The translations under genes and the position numbers were made by a program. Shown here piece by piece: positions 25,226-34,362 of a stretch of DNA of 64,000 nt. Below the pieces are notes generated by a model. That model did no database searches, was not told where the DNA came from, and saw only the letters and a list, made by a program, of their open reading frames with translations. This stretch comes from Lentzea sp. NEAU-D7. Lineage in GTDB: Bacteria > Actinomycetota > Actinomycetes > Mycobacteriales > Pseudonocardiaceae. How positions within the stretch are numbered: the stretch's first letter is position 1; every line of letters begins with the position of its first letter. The stretch lies in assembly GCF_026242055.1 (NCBI RefSeq), contig NZ_JAPJDL010000004.1:284701-348700 (forward strand), written 5' to 3'.

Positions 25226-27048
25226 TGAACACCGCCTCCACAGCCACTCGTCCTTCGACGACCAAGCGGCGGATCGCGTGGGCGGTGTTCGGTGCGCTCG
25301 CCGCCATTCTCAGCGTCGGAGTCACCTCGGCTGCTGCGGAACCGCAACCGCCCAACCCGACTACGACGACAACCAGCCCGCCGACGACTTCTGCACCACC
25401 CCCATCGACACCGCCCGTTCCCAAGTCAGACGACTGCGGGATCACCGACGTCGGTGCGTGCGTGTCGGAAGGCATCACGAGCTTCTTCTCGGCGCTGGTG
25501 GTGGGCGCGCTCAACCCGCTGCTGAAGACGGTCGGCGAGACCTTGCTGGCGACGCCTCGCCTGGATCAGGTCCCTCGCATCGCCGAGTTGTGGGAGTCGT
25601 CCCGCGTGATCGCGGTCGCGAGCTACGCCCTGCTCATCACAATGGCCGGGTTGATCCTGATGACGTACGAGACGTTGCAGACGCGCACCACCATTCGCGA
25701 GACCGCGCCCCGCATCGCCATCGGGTTCCTGGCCGCGAACCTGTCGTTGCTTCTCGCGGGACGAGCTGTCGAGTTCGCGAACGCGCTGTCGTACGCACTC
25801 GTCGCCGGCGGAGTGGACCCGGACGCCGCCGCCAAGCAACTCGCCGGGATGTTCGCGAACACCGTGACGAGCGCGGCAACCGGGGGCAGCATCTTCAACC
25901 TGCTCGTGAGCCTCGGCATCGTCGTGCTGCTTCTGGCGTTGCTCGGCACCTATGCCGTGCGAGTCGCGGTGACCGCCTTGCTTCTCGCAGGCGCACCACT
26001 CTGCCTCATCCTGCACGGCCTGCAGCAGACAGATGGGATCGCGCGATGGTGGTGGCGTGCGTTTGGCGGCGTGCTCGCAATCCAGATCGGACAGTCACTC
26101 GTTCTCATCGTGGGGTTGCGCGTCCTGCTGTCCGACGGGGGCTTCAGCATCTTCGGCCCCAACCCGGACAACGTTCTGAACCTCATCGTCGCCGGGGCTT
26201 TGTTGTGGATCCTGGTCAAGATCCCGAGCTGGGTCATGCAACGTGTTCAACTCGGCGGCGGTCGCACCTTCCTGGGATCGCTGATCCGCGGCTTCATCGC
26301 CTACAAGACCTTCGGCCTGATCCGCCGGGGAGCGGCAGGTTCGGCACGGGCACCTGGCGCTCGAGCGAGTCGTCCACCTGCCAGACCACCCGACCCGTAC
26401 TCGAACGTCAAGGCGACCGCGTCTGGCCAGTACATGCTGCCGTTGTCCGGACTGAGGCGACGCTCCAAGGCCGCTCCGGCACCTGCAGCGCCTCAGGCCG
26501 GCGGCGTACGGAAACCCCAGGGCCGACAACTCGCTCTTCCGTTTGACAAGGGGTGGCCGTCGGATCGGCCAGTGCTGACCCGCAGTGGCCAGTATCGGCT
26601 CCCCATCGACGTTCCGCGGGCGGCACCAAGCAGTCCGGTGGCCGCGAGTCCAGCCCCCTTGCCTCGACGTGATCCGGGCAAGCAGCTTGAGATCCCGTTC
26701 GACCCTTACCGAGGCATTCGGCCGACACGTCACGGCCAGTACGTACTTCCGCTCGATGTCGCGCGGGTTCCGAAGCCGCCAGCACCCCCTGCGCCCAAGC
26801 AGCCCCGGCGAACTGCTGGCCGAGTGCATCAACCGGAACTTCCCTTCGACCCGTTCGCCGGGACTCGGCCGCAACGTGATGGTCAGTACGCGTTGCCGCT
26901 CGAAAGGGTTGCTCGCGTCGCGCCTCCGCCGATTCCGAAACCGTCGTCGTCTCCACGTCGAGCACGTTCGCGTCAGCTTCGGCTTCCGCTCGACCCGCCT
27001 GTCCGCGCACCGCGAAGCGCCAAGCCGACTACCGGCGGTGCGTCATGA
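25222..27048 (+). CDS. VirB6/TrbL-like membrane channel protein
   Basis: 608 residues (GTG at 25222, or ATG at 25225). A signal peptide and Pro/Thr-rich linker (to about 70), then a helical membrane region (about 85-370) with segments such as VIAVASYALLITMAGLILM, FNLLVSLGIVVLLLALLG and LNLIVAGALLWILVKIPSW, the topology of VirB6/TrbL inner-membrane channel components. The cytoplasmic tail from about 380 is unusual: eight short motifs of the form Q-x-x-L/I/E-x-P-L/F alternate as GQYxLPL and QLxLPFD between residues 402 and 591, separated by Pro/Ala/Arg-rich spacers. The motif array has no obvious role in a channel. Confidence 0.75.
   Translation: MMNTASTATRPSTTKRRIAWAVFGALAAILSVGVTSAAAEPQPPNPTTTTTSPPTTSAPPPSTPPVPKSDDCGITDVGACVSEGITSFFSALVVGALNPLLKTVGETLLATPRLDQVPRIAELWESSRVIAVASYALLITMAGLILMTYETLQTRTTIRETAPRIAIGFLAANLSLLLAGRAVEFANALSYALVAGGVDPDAAAKQLAGMFANTVTSAATGGSIFNLLVSLGIVVLLLALLGTYAVRVAVTALLLAGAPLCLILHGLQQTDGIARWWWRAFGGVLAIQIGQSLVLIVGLRVLLSDGGFSIFGPNPDNVLNLIVAGALLWILVKIPSWVMQRVQLGGGRTFLGSLIRGFIAYKTFGLIRRGAAGSARAPGARASRPPARPPDPYSNVKATASGQYMLPLSGLRRRSKAAPAPAAPQAGGVRKPQGRQLALPFDKGWPSDRPVLTRSGQYRLPIDVPRAAPSSPVAASPAPLPRRDPGKQLEIPFDPYRGIRPTRHGQYVLPLDVARVPKPPAPPAPKQPRRTAGRVHQPELPFDPFAGTRPQRDGQYALPLERVARVAPPPIPKPSSSPRRARSRQLRLPLDPPVRAPRSAKPTTGGAS
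26425..26991 (+). repeat. Eightfold QxxLPL/F motif array
   Basis: Within the C-terminus of the VirB6-like protein: QYMLPL, QLALPF, QYRLPI, QLEIPF, QYVLPL, QPELPF, QYALPL and QLRLPL. The two forms strictly alternate (GQYxLPL, then QLxLPFD) with spacers of roughly 15-40 residues. The DNA repeats are diverged, so selection rather than recent slippage keeps the pattern. The consensus resembles the bacterial sliding-clamp-binding hexapeptide QLxLPL. Confidence 0.7.
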
Positions 27049-28073
27049 CACGACCTGTGCGAATTCCCGCTGACGTCGACCGACCCGATCGCATCCTGTT
27101 CGGCCTGACCGGACGACAGCTCACCATCCTCACAACGACCGGGGTGACGCTCTACGTCCTGTGGGCGGTCACCCAGCGGTTTGTCCCGCTGCCGGCGTTC
27201 TTGTTTCTCGCGCTCCCGTTCGCGACGGTCGCTGTCGTGCTCGCCCTTGGCCAGCGTGACGGAGTGTCGCTGGACCGCTTGCTCTGGGCTGCACTCCGGC
27301 AGCGCTTGACGCCGCGAAGGCATGTCGCGGCGCAGGAGGAAGCCTTGTCCGCACCGGACTGGATCACCGCCAGCGTGGACTCAGGGGCCGAGCACGAGCT
27401 CGCGTCCTCTCCGTTGCGTTTGCCGGTGGAGGACGTGACAGCGACCGGAGTTGTGGACCTCGGCGCGGACGGCCTAGCGCTCGTCGCCGTGGCCGGCACC
27501 GTCAACTTCGCTCTCCGAACGCCGATGGAACAGCAGGCCATCGTTTCGAGCTTCGGCAGGTACCTGCACTCGCTCACCGGGCCCGTCCAGGTGCTGGTCC
27601 GTGCACACCGGCTCGACCTCACCGAACAGATCGTCGAACTCCGCGACACCGCCGGCGGGCTTCCGCACCCAGCACTGGAGCGGGCAGCTCGTGAACACGC
27701 GGACTTCCTCGAACACCTGGGTGCTGGAACCGAACTGTTGCGTCGACAGGTCCTCTTGGTGCTGCGGGAGCCGTTCGGCATCGCCCAGGAGACCAAGGGC
27801 GCGTTGCCGATGCTCCGCCGTCGAGGAGGCGGGCAGGTGGGTGAGGGGCCTCGACGCGCTGCCGAAGCGCAGTTGGTCCGGCGGCTGAACGACGCGATCG
27901 AACTCTTCACGAGCGCTGGCGTCGTCATCACTCCGCTGGATGCGGGACAAGCGACCGCAGTGCTCGCGGCGGCGTGCAATCCCGACACCCTCCTGCCGCC
28001 TTCTTCAGGACTCGCCAATGCCAGCGAGGTCATCACGACCGCGTCCGACTACGACTGGGAGCAGGCGCCATGA
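27045..28073 (+). CDS. PrgI/SCO6880 family T4SS protein
   Basis: 342 residues, ATGA overlap with the previous gene. The N-terminus RIPADVDRPDRILFGLTGRQ is the PrgI/VirB3-like signature, followed by two membrane helices (LTILTTTGVTLYVLWAV and PLPAFLFLALPFATVAVVLA). The rest is cytoplasmic, with GTVNFALRTPMEQQAIVSSF and GRYLHSLTGPVQVLVRAHRL, the part that in SCO6880-type proteins resembles the N-terminal domain of VirB4. It therefore probably docks the VirB4 ATPase at the channel. The gene order pilin, VirB6, PrgI, VirB4 is that of Gram-positive conjugation systems. Confidence 0.82.
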   Translation: MTRPVRIPADVDRPDRILFGLTGRQLTILTTTGVTLYVLWAVTQRFVPLPAFLFLALPFATVAVVLALGQRDGVSLDRLLWAALRQRLTPRRHVAAQEEALSAPDWITASVDSGAEHELASSPLRLPVEDVTATGVVDLGADGLALVAVAGTVNFALRTPMEQQAIVSSFGRYLHSLTGPVQVLVRAHRLDLTEQIVELRDTAGGLPHPALERAAREHADFLEHLGAGTELLRRQVLLVLREPFGIAQETKGALPMLRRRGGGQVGEGPRRAAEAQLVRRLNDAIELFTSAGVVITPLDAGQATAVLAAACNPDTLLPPSSGLANASEVITTASDYDWEQAP

Positions 28074-29860
28074 TCAACGCGATCGTTCCGGACGCCATCT
28101 CCGTGGGCACTCGGCACCTGGAGCTCGGCGACGAATGGGTGGCGAGCTTCGCCATCACGGGTTTCCCACGTGAGGTCTACCCGGGCTGGCTCTCACCGCT
28201 GCTGAACTACCCCGGCCGGTTGGATGTCTCGCTGCACATCGACCCCGTCGACCCGGCCACCTCGGCGGCTCGGCTGAAGAAGCAACTCGCGCGGCTGGAG
28301 TCCGGGCGCCGGCACGACGCCGAGCACGGTCGGCTTCCAGATCCGCAAGCCGACATCGCGACCGCGGACGCGCACGATCTGTCAGACCGCGTCGCCCGCG
28401 GGGAGGGCAAGCTCTACCGGGTCGGCCTGTACCTCACCATTCACGCTGCCGGTGAGCGGGAGCTCGCGGACGAAGTGGCCGCGCTCCGATCGTTGTGCGC
28501 GAGTTTGCTGCTCGACGCCAAACACACGACGTACCGAAGCCTGCAGGGCTGGGTGTCCACGCTGCCGTTGGGCATGGACCTGATCGGGATGCGCCGCACC
28601 TTCGACACGAGTGCGCTGAGCGCTGCCTTCCCGTTCACCTCGCCGGACCTGCCGGCGCCCGACCCGACGAGCGTCGCAGCACCGTCCGGAGTGCTCTACG
28701 GCTACAACATCGGCTCCCAAGGCCTGGTCCACTGGGATCGCTTCGGCGCCGGGATGCACAACCACAACTCCGTGATCCTCGGCCGGTCCGGCGCGGGGAA
28801 GTCCTACCTGGTCAAGCTCGAACTGCTCAGGTCGCTCTACCGCGGTGTCGAGGTCGCGGTCATCGACCCCGAGGACGAGTACGTCCGGCTCGCTGCCGCA
28901 GTCGGCGGCGTCCAGGTGCGGCTCGGCGCGGACAACGTGCGTCTCAACCCGTTCGACCTACCTGTTCACGTGCGCGCTGACGGCCGCCGATCTGCGCCGC
29001 GTGACGCGCTCCAGAGACGTGCGCTGTTCCTGCACACCGTGATCGCAGTCCTGATCGGACGCGAGCCCGACGCGGCTGAACGAGCGGTCCTCGACCAGGC
29101 GATCGCCGCCGCGTACGAGTCGGTCGGCATCAACGCCGATGCTCGAACATGGTCCCGACCGGTTCCGACCTTGCGCACGCTGCGCGAAGTCCTCGGCAGC
29201 TATGGCGACAAGACGGCAACGAGCCTCGCTGCCCAGCTCGGGCCCTACGTCGACGGTGCCTTCAGCAAGCTCTTCGACGGCCAGACCACCACGCAACCCG
29301 AAGGTCATCTGATCGTCTTCAGCCTTCGCGACCTGCCGGACGAGCTGAAGAGCGTCGGGACCGTGCTCACCTTGGACGCGGTCTGGCGGCGCATCACCAA
29401 CCCGGCGATTCGTCGGCCGCGGCTCGTCGTCGTGGACGAGGCCTGGTGGCTGATCAAGGAGCCGGCCGGAGCGGCCTTCCTGTTCAAGACCTCCAAGGTC
29501 GGCCGGAAGAACAACGCCGGTCTCACCGTGATCACTCAGGACGCGCTGGACGTTCTCGGCAACGACATCGGGCAGGCGGTGGTCGCGAACGCCGAGACGC
29601 AGATCCTGTTGAGGCAGGCCCCCCAGGCGATCGACAAGCTCGCCCACCTGTTCCACCTCTCGGAAGGCGAACAGGAGTTTCTGCTGTCCGCTGACCGAGG
29701 CCAAGGTCTGCTGTCCACCGGTACGCAGCGCGTCGCATTCCAGAGCATCGCATCTCCTGCCGAGCACGAGCTGATCACCACCAACCCGGCGGAGCTCACC
29801 GACGACCTCGACGACGCCGAGGCGGCGTACGTCGACATCGACGACATCGAGGTGGCGTGA
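28070..29860 (+). CDS. VirB4-family T4SS ATPase
   Basis: 596 residues from the ATG overlapping the previous stop. N-terminal VirB4/CagE-like region (about 1-200, FAITGFPREVYPGWLSPLL), Walker A GRSGAGKS at 238-245, AVIDPEDEY, Walker B RLVVVDEAWW at about 451-460 and a glutamine motif in GLTVITQDALDVLGND. These hexameric ATPases energise pilus assembly and substrate transfer at the inner membrane. All ATP-binding motifs are intact. Located between the PrgI and coupling-protein genes. Confidence 0.92.
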   Translation: MINAIVPDAISVGTRHLELGDEWVASFAITGFPREVYPGWLSPLLNYPGRLDVSLHIDPVDPATSAARLKKQLARLESGRRHDAEHGRLPDPQADIATADAHDLSDRVARGEGKLYRVGLYLTIHAAGERELADEVAALRSLCASLLLDAKHTTYRSLQGWVSTLPLGMDLIGMRRTFDTSALSAAFPFTSPDLPAPDPTSVAAPSGVLYGYNIGSQGLVHWDRFGAGMHNHNSVILGRSGAGKSYLVKLELLRSLYRGVEVAVIDPEDEYVRLAAAVGGVQVRLGADNVRLNPFDLPVHVRADGRRSAPRDALQRRALFLHTVIAVLIGREPDAAERAVLDQAIAAAYESVGINADARTWSRPVPTLRTLREVLGSYGDKTATSLAAQLGPYVDGAFSKLFDGQTTTQPEGHLIVFSLRDLPDELKSVGTVLTLDAVWRRITNPAIRRPRLVVVDEAWWLIKEPAGAAFLFKTSKVGRKNNAGLTVITQDALDVLGNDIGQAVVANAETQILLRQAPQAIDKLAHLFHLSEGEQEFLLSADRGQGLLSTGTQRVAFQSIASPAEHELITTNPAELTDDLDDAEAAYVDIDDIEVA

Positions 29861-32334
29861 TGACGAGCAACTGGATCGACTACTACCTGACCGATCCGGG
29901 ATCCGGCATCTGTGACTTCGTGTCTGCTGCTCAGGACTGGGTGATCGCATCCGGACCTGTGCTCGCGCCCGCTGCAGCTGTGGGCGCGGTTGTTGCGCTC
30001 GCAGCTCGTCGAGCTTGGCGACGCCGCTGCCACACGCTCCTCGCTGCTGAAGCTCGGATGGTCACCGTCCTAGTGCCGCCGCAGCCGGACTCGACCGGCG
30101 GCGCGGCGCTCTGGTCGCACCTCGTGGGGCTCCTGCGCCCGGCGTGGCACCGCATGCTCACTGGCCAGCCACACCTGGTTTTCGAGTTCACGTTCTCGCA
30201 GGCAGGGGTCAGGATTCGGATCTGGGTGCCCGGCGCGGTTCCGCCCGGTCTCGTGGAACGTGCTGTCGAATCGGCCTGGCCGGGTGCCCACACGAGCACG
30301 ACGCCAGCCGAACCGCCTCTTCCGCTTGCCAGCCCTGGTGAGCGAATGGTGGCCGCTGGGGGAGAGCTGCGCCTCGCACGTGAGGAGGCTCTACCATTGC
30401 GCGTCGACTTCGCGGCAGATCCCCTTCGCGGACTGCTCGGGGCGCCGGTCGGCTTGGGAAACAACGAGCATGCCTGCCTACAGGTGCTTGCTCGCCCGGC
30501 GACCGGGCGTCGCCTGGCACGAGGGCGACGTGCCAGGCGCAGCAGTACGAACCTCGCCGGGCACTTGCTCGACCTGCTCACACCGTCGTTGAGGACCCCG
30601 CGGCGAGCATCCGTCACCCGAACCAGCCACATCGTCCCCGAGTACAGGCTTGAGCTGTCGAGTCAGCACCGTGCGTCCGTGAACAAACAGCGCAGCAGCC
30701 AATTCGAGGTCGTGGTGCGGTACGGCGTCTCGACGTTGCTCAGTACCGACGCCTCGGAGACCGACGTGCGTCGAGCGAAAGCTGCGATCCGCGGACGAGC
30801 TCACGCCTTGGCTACGACGTTCGCCACCTACACCGAGCACAACCACTTCGCCCGCAAACGGCTTCGCCGGCCGACACAAGCGCTCGCCGAACGCCGACTC
30901 GGTCGAGGCGATCTGCTCTCGGTGCCCGAGCTCGCGGCTGTTGCGCATCTGCCGACCGATGACACCCTGCCCGGCATCCAACGTGCCGGTGCCCGAGCGA
31001 TCGCTCCGCCCCCAGGAATCCCAGCGACCGGCCAGGACATCAAGCCGCTCGGACTAACCGACAGCGGCCACAGCAGACCGGTCGGTCTCCGGGTTGCCGA
31101 TGCCCGCCACCACATGCACGTCATCGGCGCCACGGGCTCCGGCAAGTCCACGTTGCTGGCCCAGCTCGTGCTCGCGGATGCCGAAGCAGGGCGTGCCGCG
31201 GTCGTGATCGACCCGAAGGGCGACCTCGTCACCGACCTCCTGTCCCGGTTGCCGGAAGCAGCCGCGGACAGGGTGGTCCTCTTCGACGCGGACTCCCGGA
31301 ACCGGCCGCCCTGCCTCAACCCGCTCGACGGAGGCGACCCGGACCTGGCCGTCGACAACCTCGTCTCGATCTTCCGGCGCGTGTATGCGGCGTTCTGGGG
31401 ACCACGTACCGACGACGTCGTGCGTGCCGCCTGCCTCACGCTCCGGCTCACCGACGGCGTCGCGACGCTCGCCGATGTGCCGAAGCTGCTGGCTGACCCC
31501 GCCTATCGCGCCAGGACCACTGCAGGCATCACGGACCCGGTGTTGCGCGGCTTCTGGACCTGGTATGACGACCTCAGCGACGCAAGCCGATCCCAGGTCA
31601 TCGCCCCGCTGATGAACAAGCTCCGAGCCTTCCTGTTGCGCAGGTTCGTGCGCGACACCGTGGCCGCTGGCCGATCCACGGTGGACATGAAGGAAGTGCT
31701 GGACAACGGCGGAATCTGCCTCGTCCGCATCCCCAAAGGCTCGCTCGGTGACGAAACCGCGCGGCTCGTCGGCTCGATCGTGGTCGCCAACGTGTGGCAG
31801 GTCGTCACAGCTCGCGCTCGTACGCCGCAACGCGACAGGCGGGACGCCACCCTGATGCTCGACGAGTTCCACAACTTCCTGAACCTGCCGTATGCGGTGG
31901 ACGACATGCTTCCTGAGGCGCGAGCCTTGAGGCTTTCGCTGGTGCTGGCTCACCAGAACGCCTCGCAGCTTCCTCGGGAGATGCAGGAAAGCATCTCAGC
32001 GAACGCCCGCAACAAGTTCTTCTTCAACGTAAGTCCCGAGGACGCGCACCACCTCTCCCGGCACACCGCCCCGCGGATCTCAGCTCACGACCTGTCGCAC
32101 TACGACGCCTTCCACGCCGCGGTCCGCCTGGTCGTGCACGGGGCTGAGACAGAGCCCTTCACCGTGGTCACCGAGCCGCTCCGTCCCGCCGTGCCCGGAC
32201 GGAGCCGACTGCTTCGAGTAGCCGCGCGCAACAACCAACGAGTCCACCCGAAGGCCGTCCACACGGGACCCGGTGGTGGCCGGCCCACGTCGCGACGGGC
32301 GGCAGATCCACGACGCAGCAACACTTCCAGCTGA
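29857..32334 (+). CDS. VirD4/TraD-like coupling ATPase
   Basis: About 825 residues. One N-terminal membrane segment (VLAPAAAVGAVVALAARRAW), a long middle domain, then a HerA/VirD4-like motor: Walker A GATGSGKST (424-432), AVVIDPKGDLVTDLLSRL, Walker B TLMLDEFHNFLNLP, LAHQNASQLP and a C-terminal all-alpha region. Such proteins bring DNA substrates to the VirB channel and pump them. The middle region lacks the short TraG/VirD4 layout and fits the larger Gram-positive type. Motifs intact. Same operon as VirB4. Confidence 0.88.
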   Translation: MMTSNWIDYYLTDPGSGICDFVSAAQDWVIASGPVLAPAAAVGAVVALAARRAWRRRCHTLLAAEARMVTVLVPPQPDSTGGAALWSHLVGLLRPAWHRMLTGQPHLVFEFTFSQAGVRIRIWVPGAVPPGLVERAVESAWPGAHTSTTPAEPPLPLASPGERMVAAGGELRLAREEALPLRVDFAADPLRGLLGAPVGLGNNEHACLQVLARPATGRRLARGRRARRSSTNLAGHLLDLLTPSLRTPRRASVTRTSHIVPEYRLELSSQHRASVNKQRSSQFEVVVRYGVSTLLSTDASETDVRRAKAAIRGRAHALATTFATYTEHNHFARKRLRRPTQALAERRLGRGDLLSVPELAAVAHLPTDDTLPGIQRAGARAIAPPPGIPATGQDIKPLGLTDSGHSRPVGLRVADARHHMHVIGATGSGKSTLLAQLVLADAEAGRAAVVIDPKGDLVTDLLSRLPEAAADRVVLFDADSRNRPPCLNPLDGGDPDLAVDNLVSIFRRVYAAFWGPRTDDVVRAACLTLRLTDGVATLADVPKLLADPAYRARTTAGITDPVLRGFWTWYDDLSDASRSQVIAPLMNKLRAFLLRRFVRDTVAAGRSTVDMKEVLDNGGICLVRIPKGSLGDETARLVGSIVVANVWQVVTARARTPQRDRRDATLMLDEFHNFLNLPYAVDDMLPEARALRLSLVLAHQNASQLPREMQESISANARNKFFFNVSPEDAHHLSRHTAPRISAHDLSHYDAFHAAVRLVVHGAETEPFTVVTEPLRPAVPGRSRLLRVAARNNQRVHPKAVHTGPGGGRPTSRRAADPRRSNTSS

Positions 32335-32348
32335 CCAGGGGAGTACGC

Positions 32349-33353
32349 ATGCTCGCCGCACCCACTACGCAACGACGTCACCGCGCGCCCAAGTCGGCTC
32401 GACTCGCACCTCGCGTAGCGAACTCCGCTGCACACCAAGCGGTGCTCGCGACCAGACTCACTCCCCGAGACCGCTGGATCGTCAGCATGCTCTGGGAACA
32501 TCGCGTGCTGACCTCCGAGCTGATCACGTCGGTGGCGTTCCCGTCCTACCGCTCTGGACGACAGCGCCTGCGGGAGCTGTACCTCTGGGGCGTAGTCGAT
32601 CGCTTCCAGCCGTTCACGCCGGTCGGAAGCGCGCCCATGCACTACGTCCTCGCGCCTGCCGGCGCCACGGCATTGGCCTCGCAGCACGGCTTCGAAGCCA
32701 AGGACCTCGGCTACCGGCATGACCGGGCCGTTGGCATCGCCCACAGCCCGCGGCTCGCCCACACGGTCGGCGTGAACGAGTGGTTCCTCGGCCTCATCGC
32801 GGACGCCCAGCGCAGTGACACCTTCACCGTCGACGCGTGGTGGTCCGAGGTTCGGTGCGCGAGGCTCTTCGGAGATCTCACCCGGCCGGACGGTTACGGT
32901 CTACTCGGCTGCGGGGGTTCGCACGCCGAGTTCTTCCTGGAGTTCGACCTCGGCACCGAGCCGTTGACGAAGGTCGCTGCCAAGCTCGTGGGCTACAGCG
33001 CGCTCGCCGAGAGCACCGGCATCTCAACCCCGCTGCTGTTGTGGTTTCCAACCGCACGACGAGAAGCCAGCGCTCGCAAGCAACTCCTTGCGGCTTGGCG
33101 CGGACTCGACAATCCAGACGCCGTGCCGGTTGCCACTGCGGCCGCCAACCTCCTCGCACCTGACGACCAACCGAGCCCAGCGAGTGCGGTTTGGCTGCCG
33201 CTCAACACGCACTCGTCGAACCGCGTACGTCTTCGCGAGGTGCTTCCAGCCTGCCCGCGTCCCGCTGAGCCGGCGAACGACTCGCTGGTGGTGCTACCTC
33301 CGCCAGACCCGATGCCGCCTCCGGCGTCGGGACCGGGCGGCGGTGTCCGATGA
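32349..33353 (+). CDS. Replication-relaxation family protein
   Basis: 334 residues. Near the N-terminus TPRDRWIVSMLWEHRVLTSE then RSGRQRLRELYLWGVVDRF forms a winged-helix, followed by HYVLAPAGATALA and SPRLAHTVGVNEWFLGLI with EFFLEFDLGTEPLTKVAAKL. This is the order of the replication-relaxation family, found next to mobile-element transfer genes and thought to act on DNA at the origin or nick region. It is the only candidate here for a DNA-processing role in transfer, since no relaxase is seen. Followed by a four-base overlap with the wall hydrolase. Confidence 0.8.
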   Translation: MLAAPTTQRRHRAPKSARLAPRVANSAAHQAVLATRLTPRDRWIVSMLWEHRVLTSELITSVAFPSYRSGRQRLRELYLWGVVDRFQPFTPVGSAPMHYVLAPAGATALASQHGFEAKDLGYRHDRAVGIAHSPRLAHTVGVNEWFLGLIADAQRSDTFTVDAWWSEVRCARLFGDLTRPDGYGLLGCGGSHAEFFLEFDLGTEPLTKVAAKLVGYSALAESTGISTPLLLWFPTARREASARKQLLAAWRGLDNPDAVPVATAAANLLAPDDQPSPASAVWLPLNTHSSNRVRLREVLPACPRPAEPANDSLVVLPPPDPMPPPASGPGGGVR

Positions 33354-34309
33354 TGTCCAAGCTTGGCGCCGCAGTTGGCACGGTGCTGCTCGTCGCCGTT
33401 CTGGCAGCAGCAGGTGTCGTCAACGCGGTGTCCGCCTTGTTCGGCTCGTCAACGTCCGGGCACGTGAACTGTGCCAAGCCGGTCGAGGACATACCGCCGG
33501 CGTTCTGCGTGCTCTACGTCGCCGCAGCGCGTGTTTGTCCCGGCCTCGACTGGAGCATCCTCGCGGCCATCGGCAAGATCGAAACTGACCACGGGCGCCT
33601 CGACGCGCCGGGTGTGACCAGCGGCGAGAACTTCGCGGGCGCTGGCGGGCCGATGCAGTTCCTCGAACCGACCTTCGCAGGCGTGCTCGGACGTCATGCG
33701 CTTCCGCCAGGCGGTGCCACGCCGCCCTCGCGCTACAACCCGCACGACGCGGTGCACGCGGCAGCCTTTTACTTGTGTGATTCAGGGGCTCCGCAGGACC
33801 TCTACAAAGCGATCTTCGCGTACAACCACGCCGATTGGTATGTACGCGACGTGTTCGCCCAAGCGCGGAAGTACTCCGAAGCGGCAAACCTAGGCACCGG
33901 CGACTGCGCCGACATCCGCACGGCCACTCCGGCAGCGCGGGTCGCGATTGAGTTCGCGTGTGCGCAGTTGGGCCTGGCCTACGTCTGGGGCGGAGACGGC
34001 GAGGCAGAGGGCGGGTTCGACTGCAGCGGGCTCACGAAGGCGGCGTACAACGCTGCTGGCGTCGAGTTGCCCCGCACAGCGCACACACAGCACGACGCTG
34101 GGCCGCTGGTTCCTGCGGGCGAGGCGCTTTTGCCGGGCGATCTGGTGTTCTACGGGACAACACAGGACATCCACCACGTGGGCCTGTACCTCGGGGCAGG
34201 GCAGATGATCCACGCGCCTACGTTCGGCCAGGTCGTCAAGATCAGCCCATATCGCTGGACCGGCGACGACTACTACGGCGCGACACGGCCGGACAATAGA
34301 GTCTTTTAG
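33350..34309 (+). CDS. SLT-NlpC/P60 cell-wall hydrolase (VirB1-like)
   Basis: 319 residues, ATGA overlap with the previous gene. One N-terminal membrane anchor (VGTVLLVAVLAAAGVVNAV), a lytic-transglycosylase-like domain (about 45-180) with LDWSILAAIGKIETDHGR and AGGPMQFLEPTF, then an NlpC/P60 peptidase (about 200-310) with catalytic Cys in GGFDCSGLTKAAY and His in HHVGLYLG. It should cut glycan and peptide bonds to let the secretion apparatus through the wall, like VirB1 or Gram-positive TcpG/CwlT. Last gene of the operon. Confidence 0.9.
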   Translation: MMSKLGAAVGTVLLVAVLAAAGVVNAVSALFGSSTSGHVNCAKPVEDIPPAFCVLYVAAARVCPGLDWSILAAIGKIETDHGRLDAPGVTSGENFAGAGGPMQFLEPTFAGVLGRHALPPGGATPPSRYNPHDAVHAAAFYLCDSGAPQDLYKAIFAYNHADWYVRDVFAQARKYSEAANLGTGDCADIRTATPAARVAIEFACAQLGLAYVWGGDGEAEGGFDCSGLTKAAYNAAGVELPRTAHTQHDAGPLVPAGEALLPGDLVFYGTTQDIHHVGLYLGAGQMIHAPTFGQVVKISPYRWTGDDYYGATRPDNRVF

Positions 34310-34362
34310 TTTCCGAACTTAGTTGACAATTTTTCGTTCGTAGATGAAGTTCAAGACGAAAC
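34310..34362. other. Convergent AT-rich spacer
   Basis: 53 bases between convergent genes, clearly lower in GC than the surroundings. It may hold a bidirectional terminator, but no long perfect stem is visible. Confidence 0.3.

Noticed and set aside
25426..26016. A 196-codon minus-strand frame
   Set aside because: Antisense shadow of the VirB6-like gene, with Gln/Arg-rich composition typical of such shadows.
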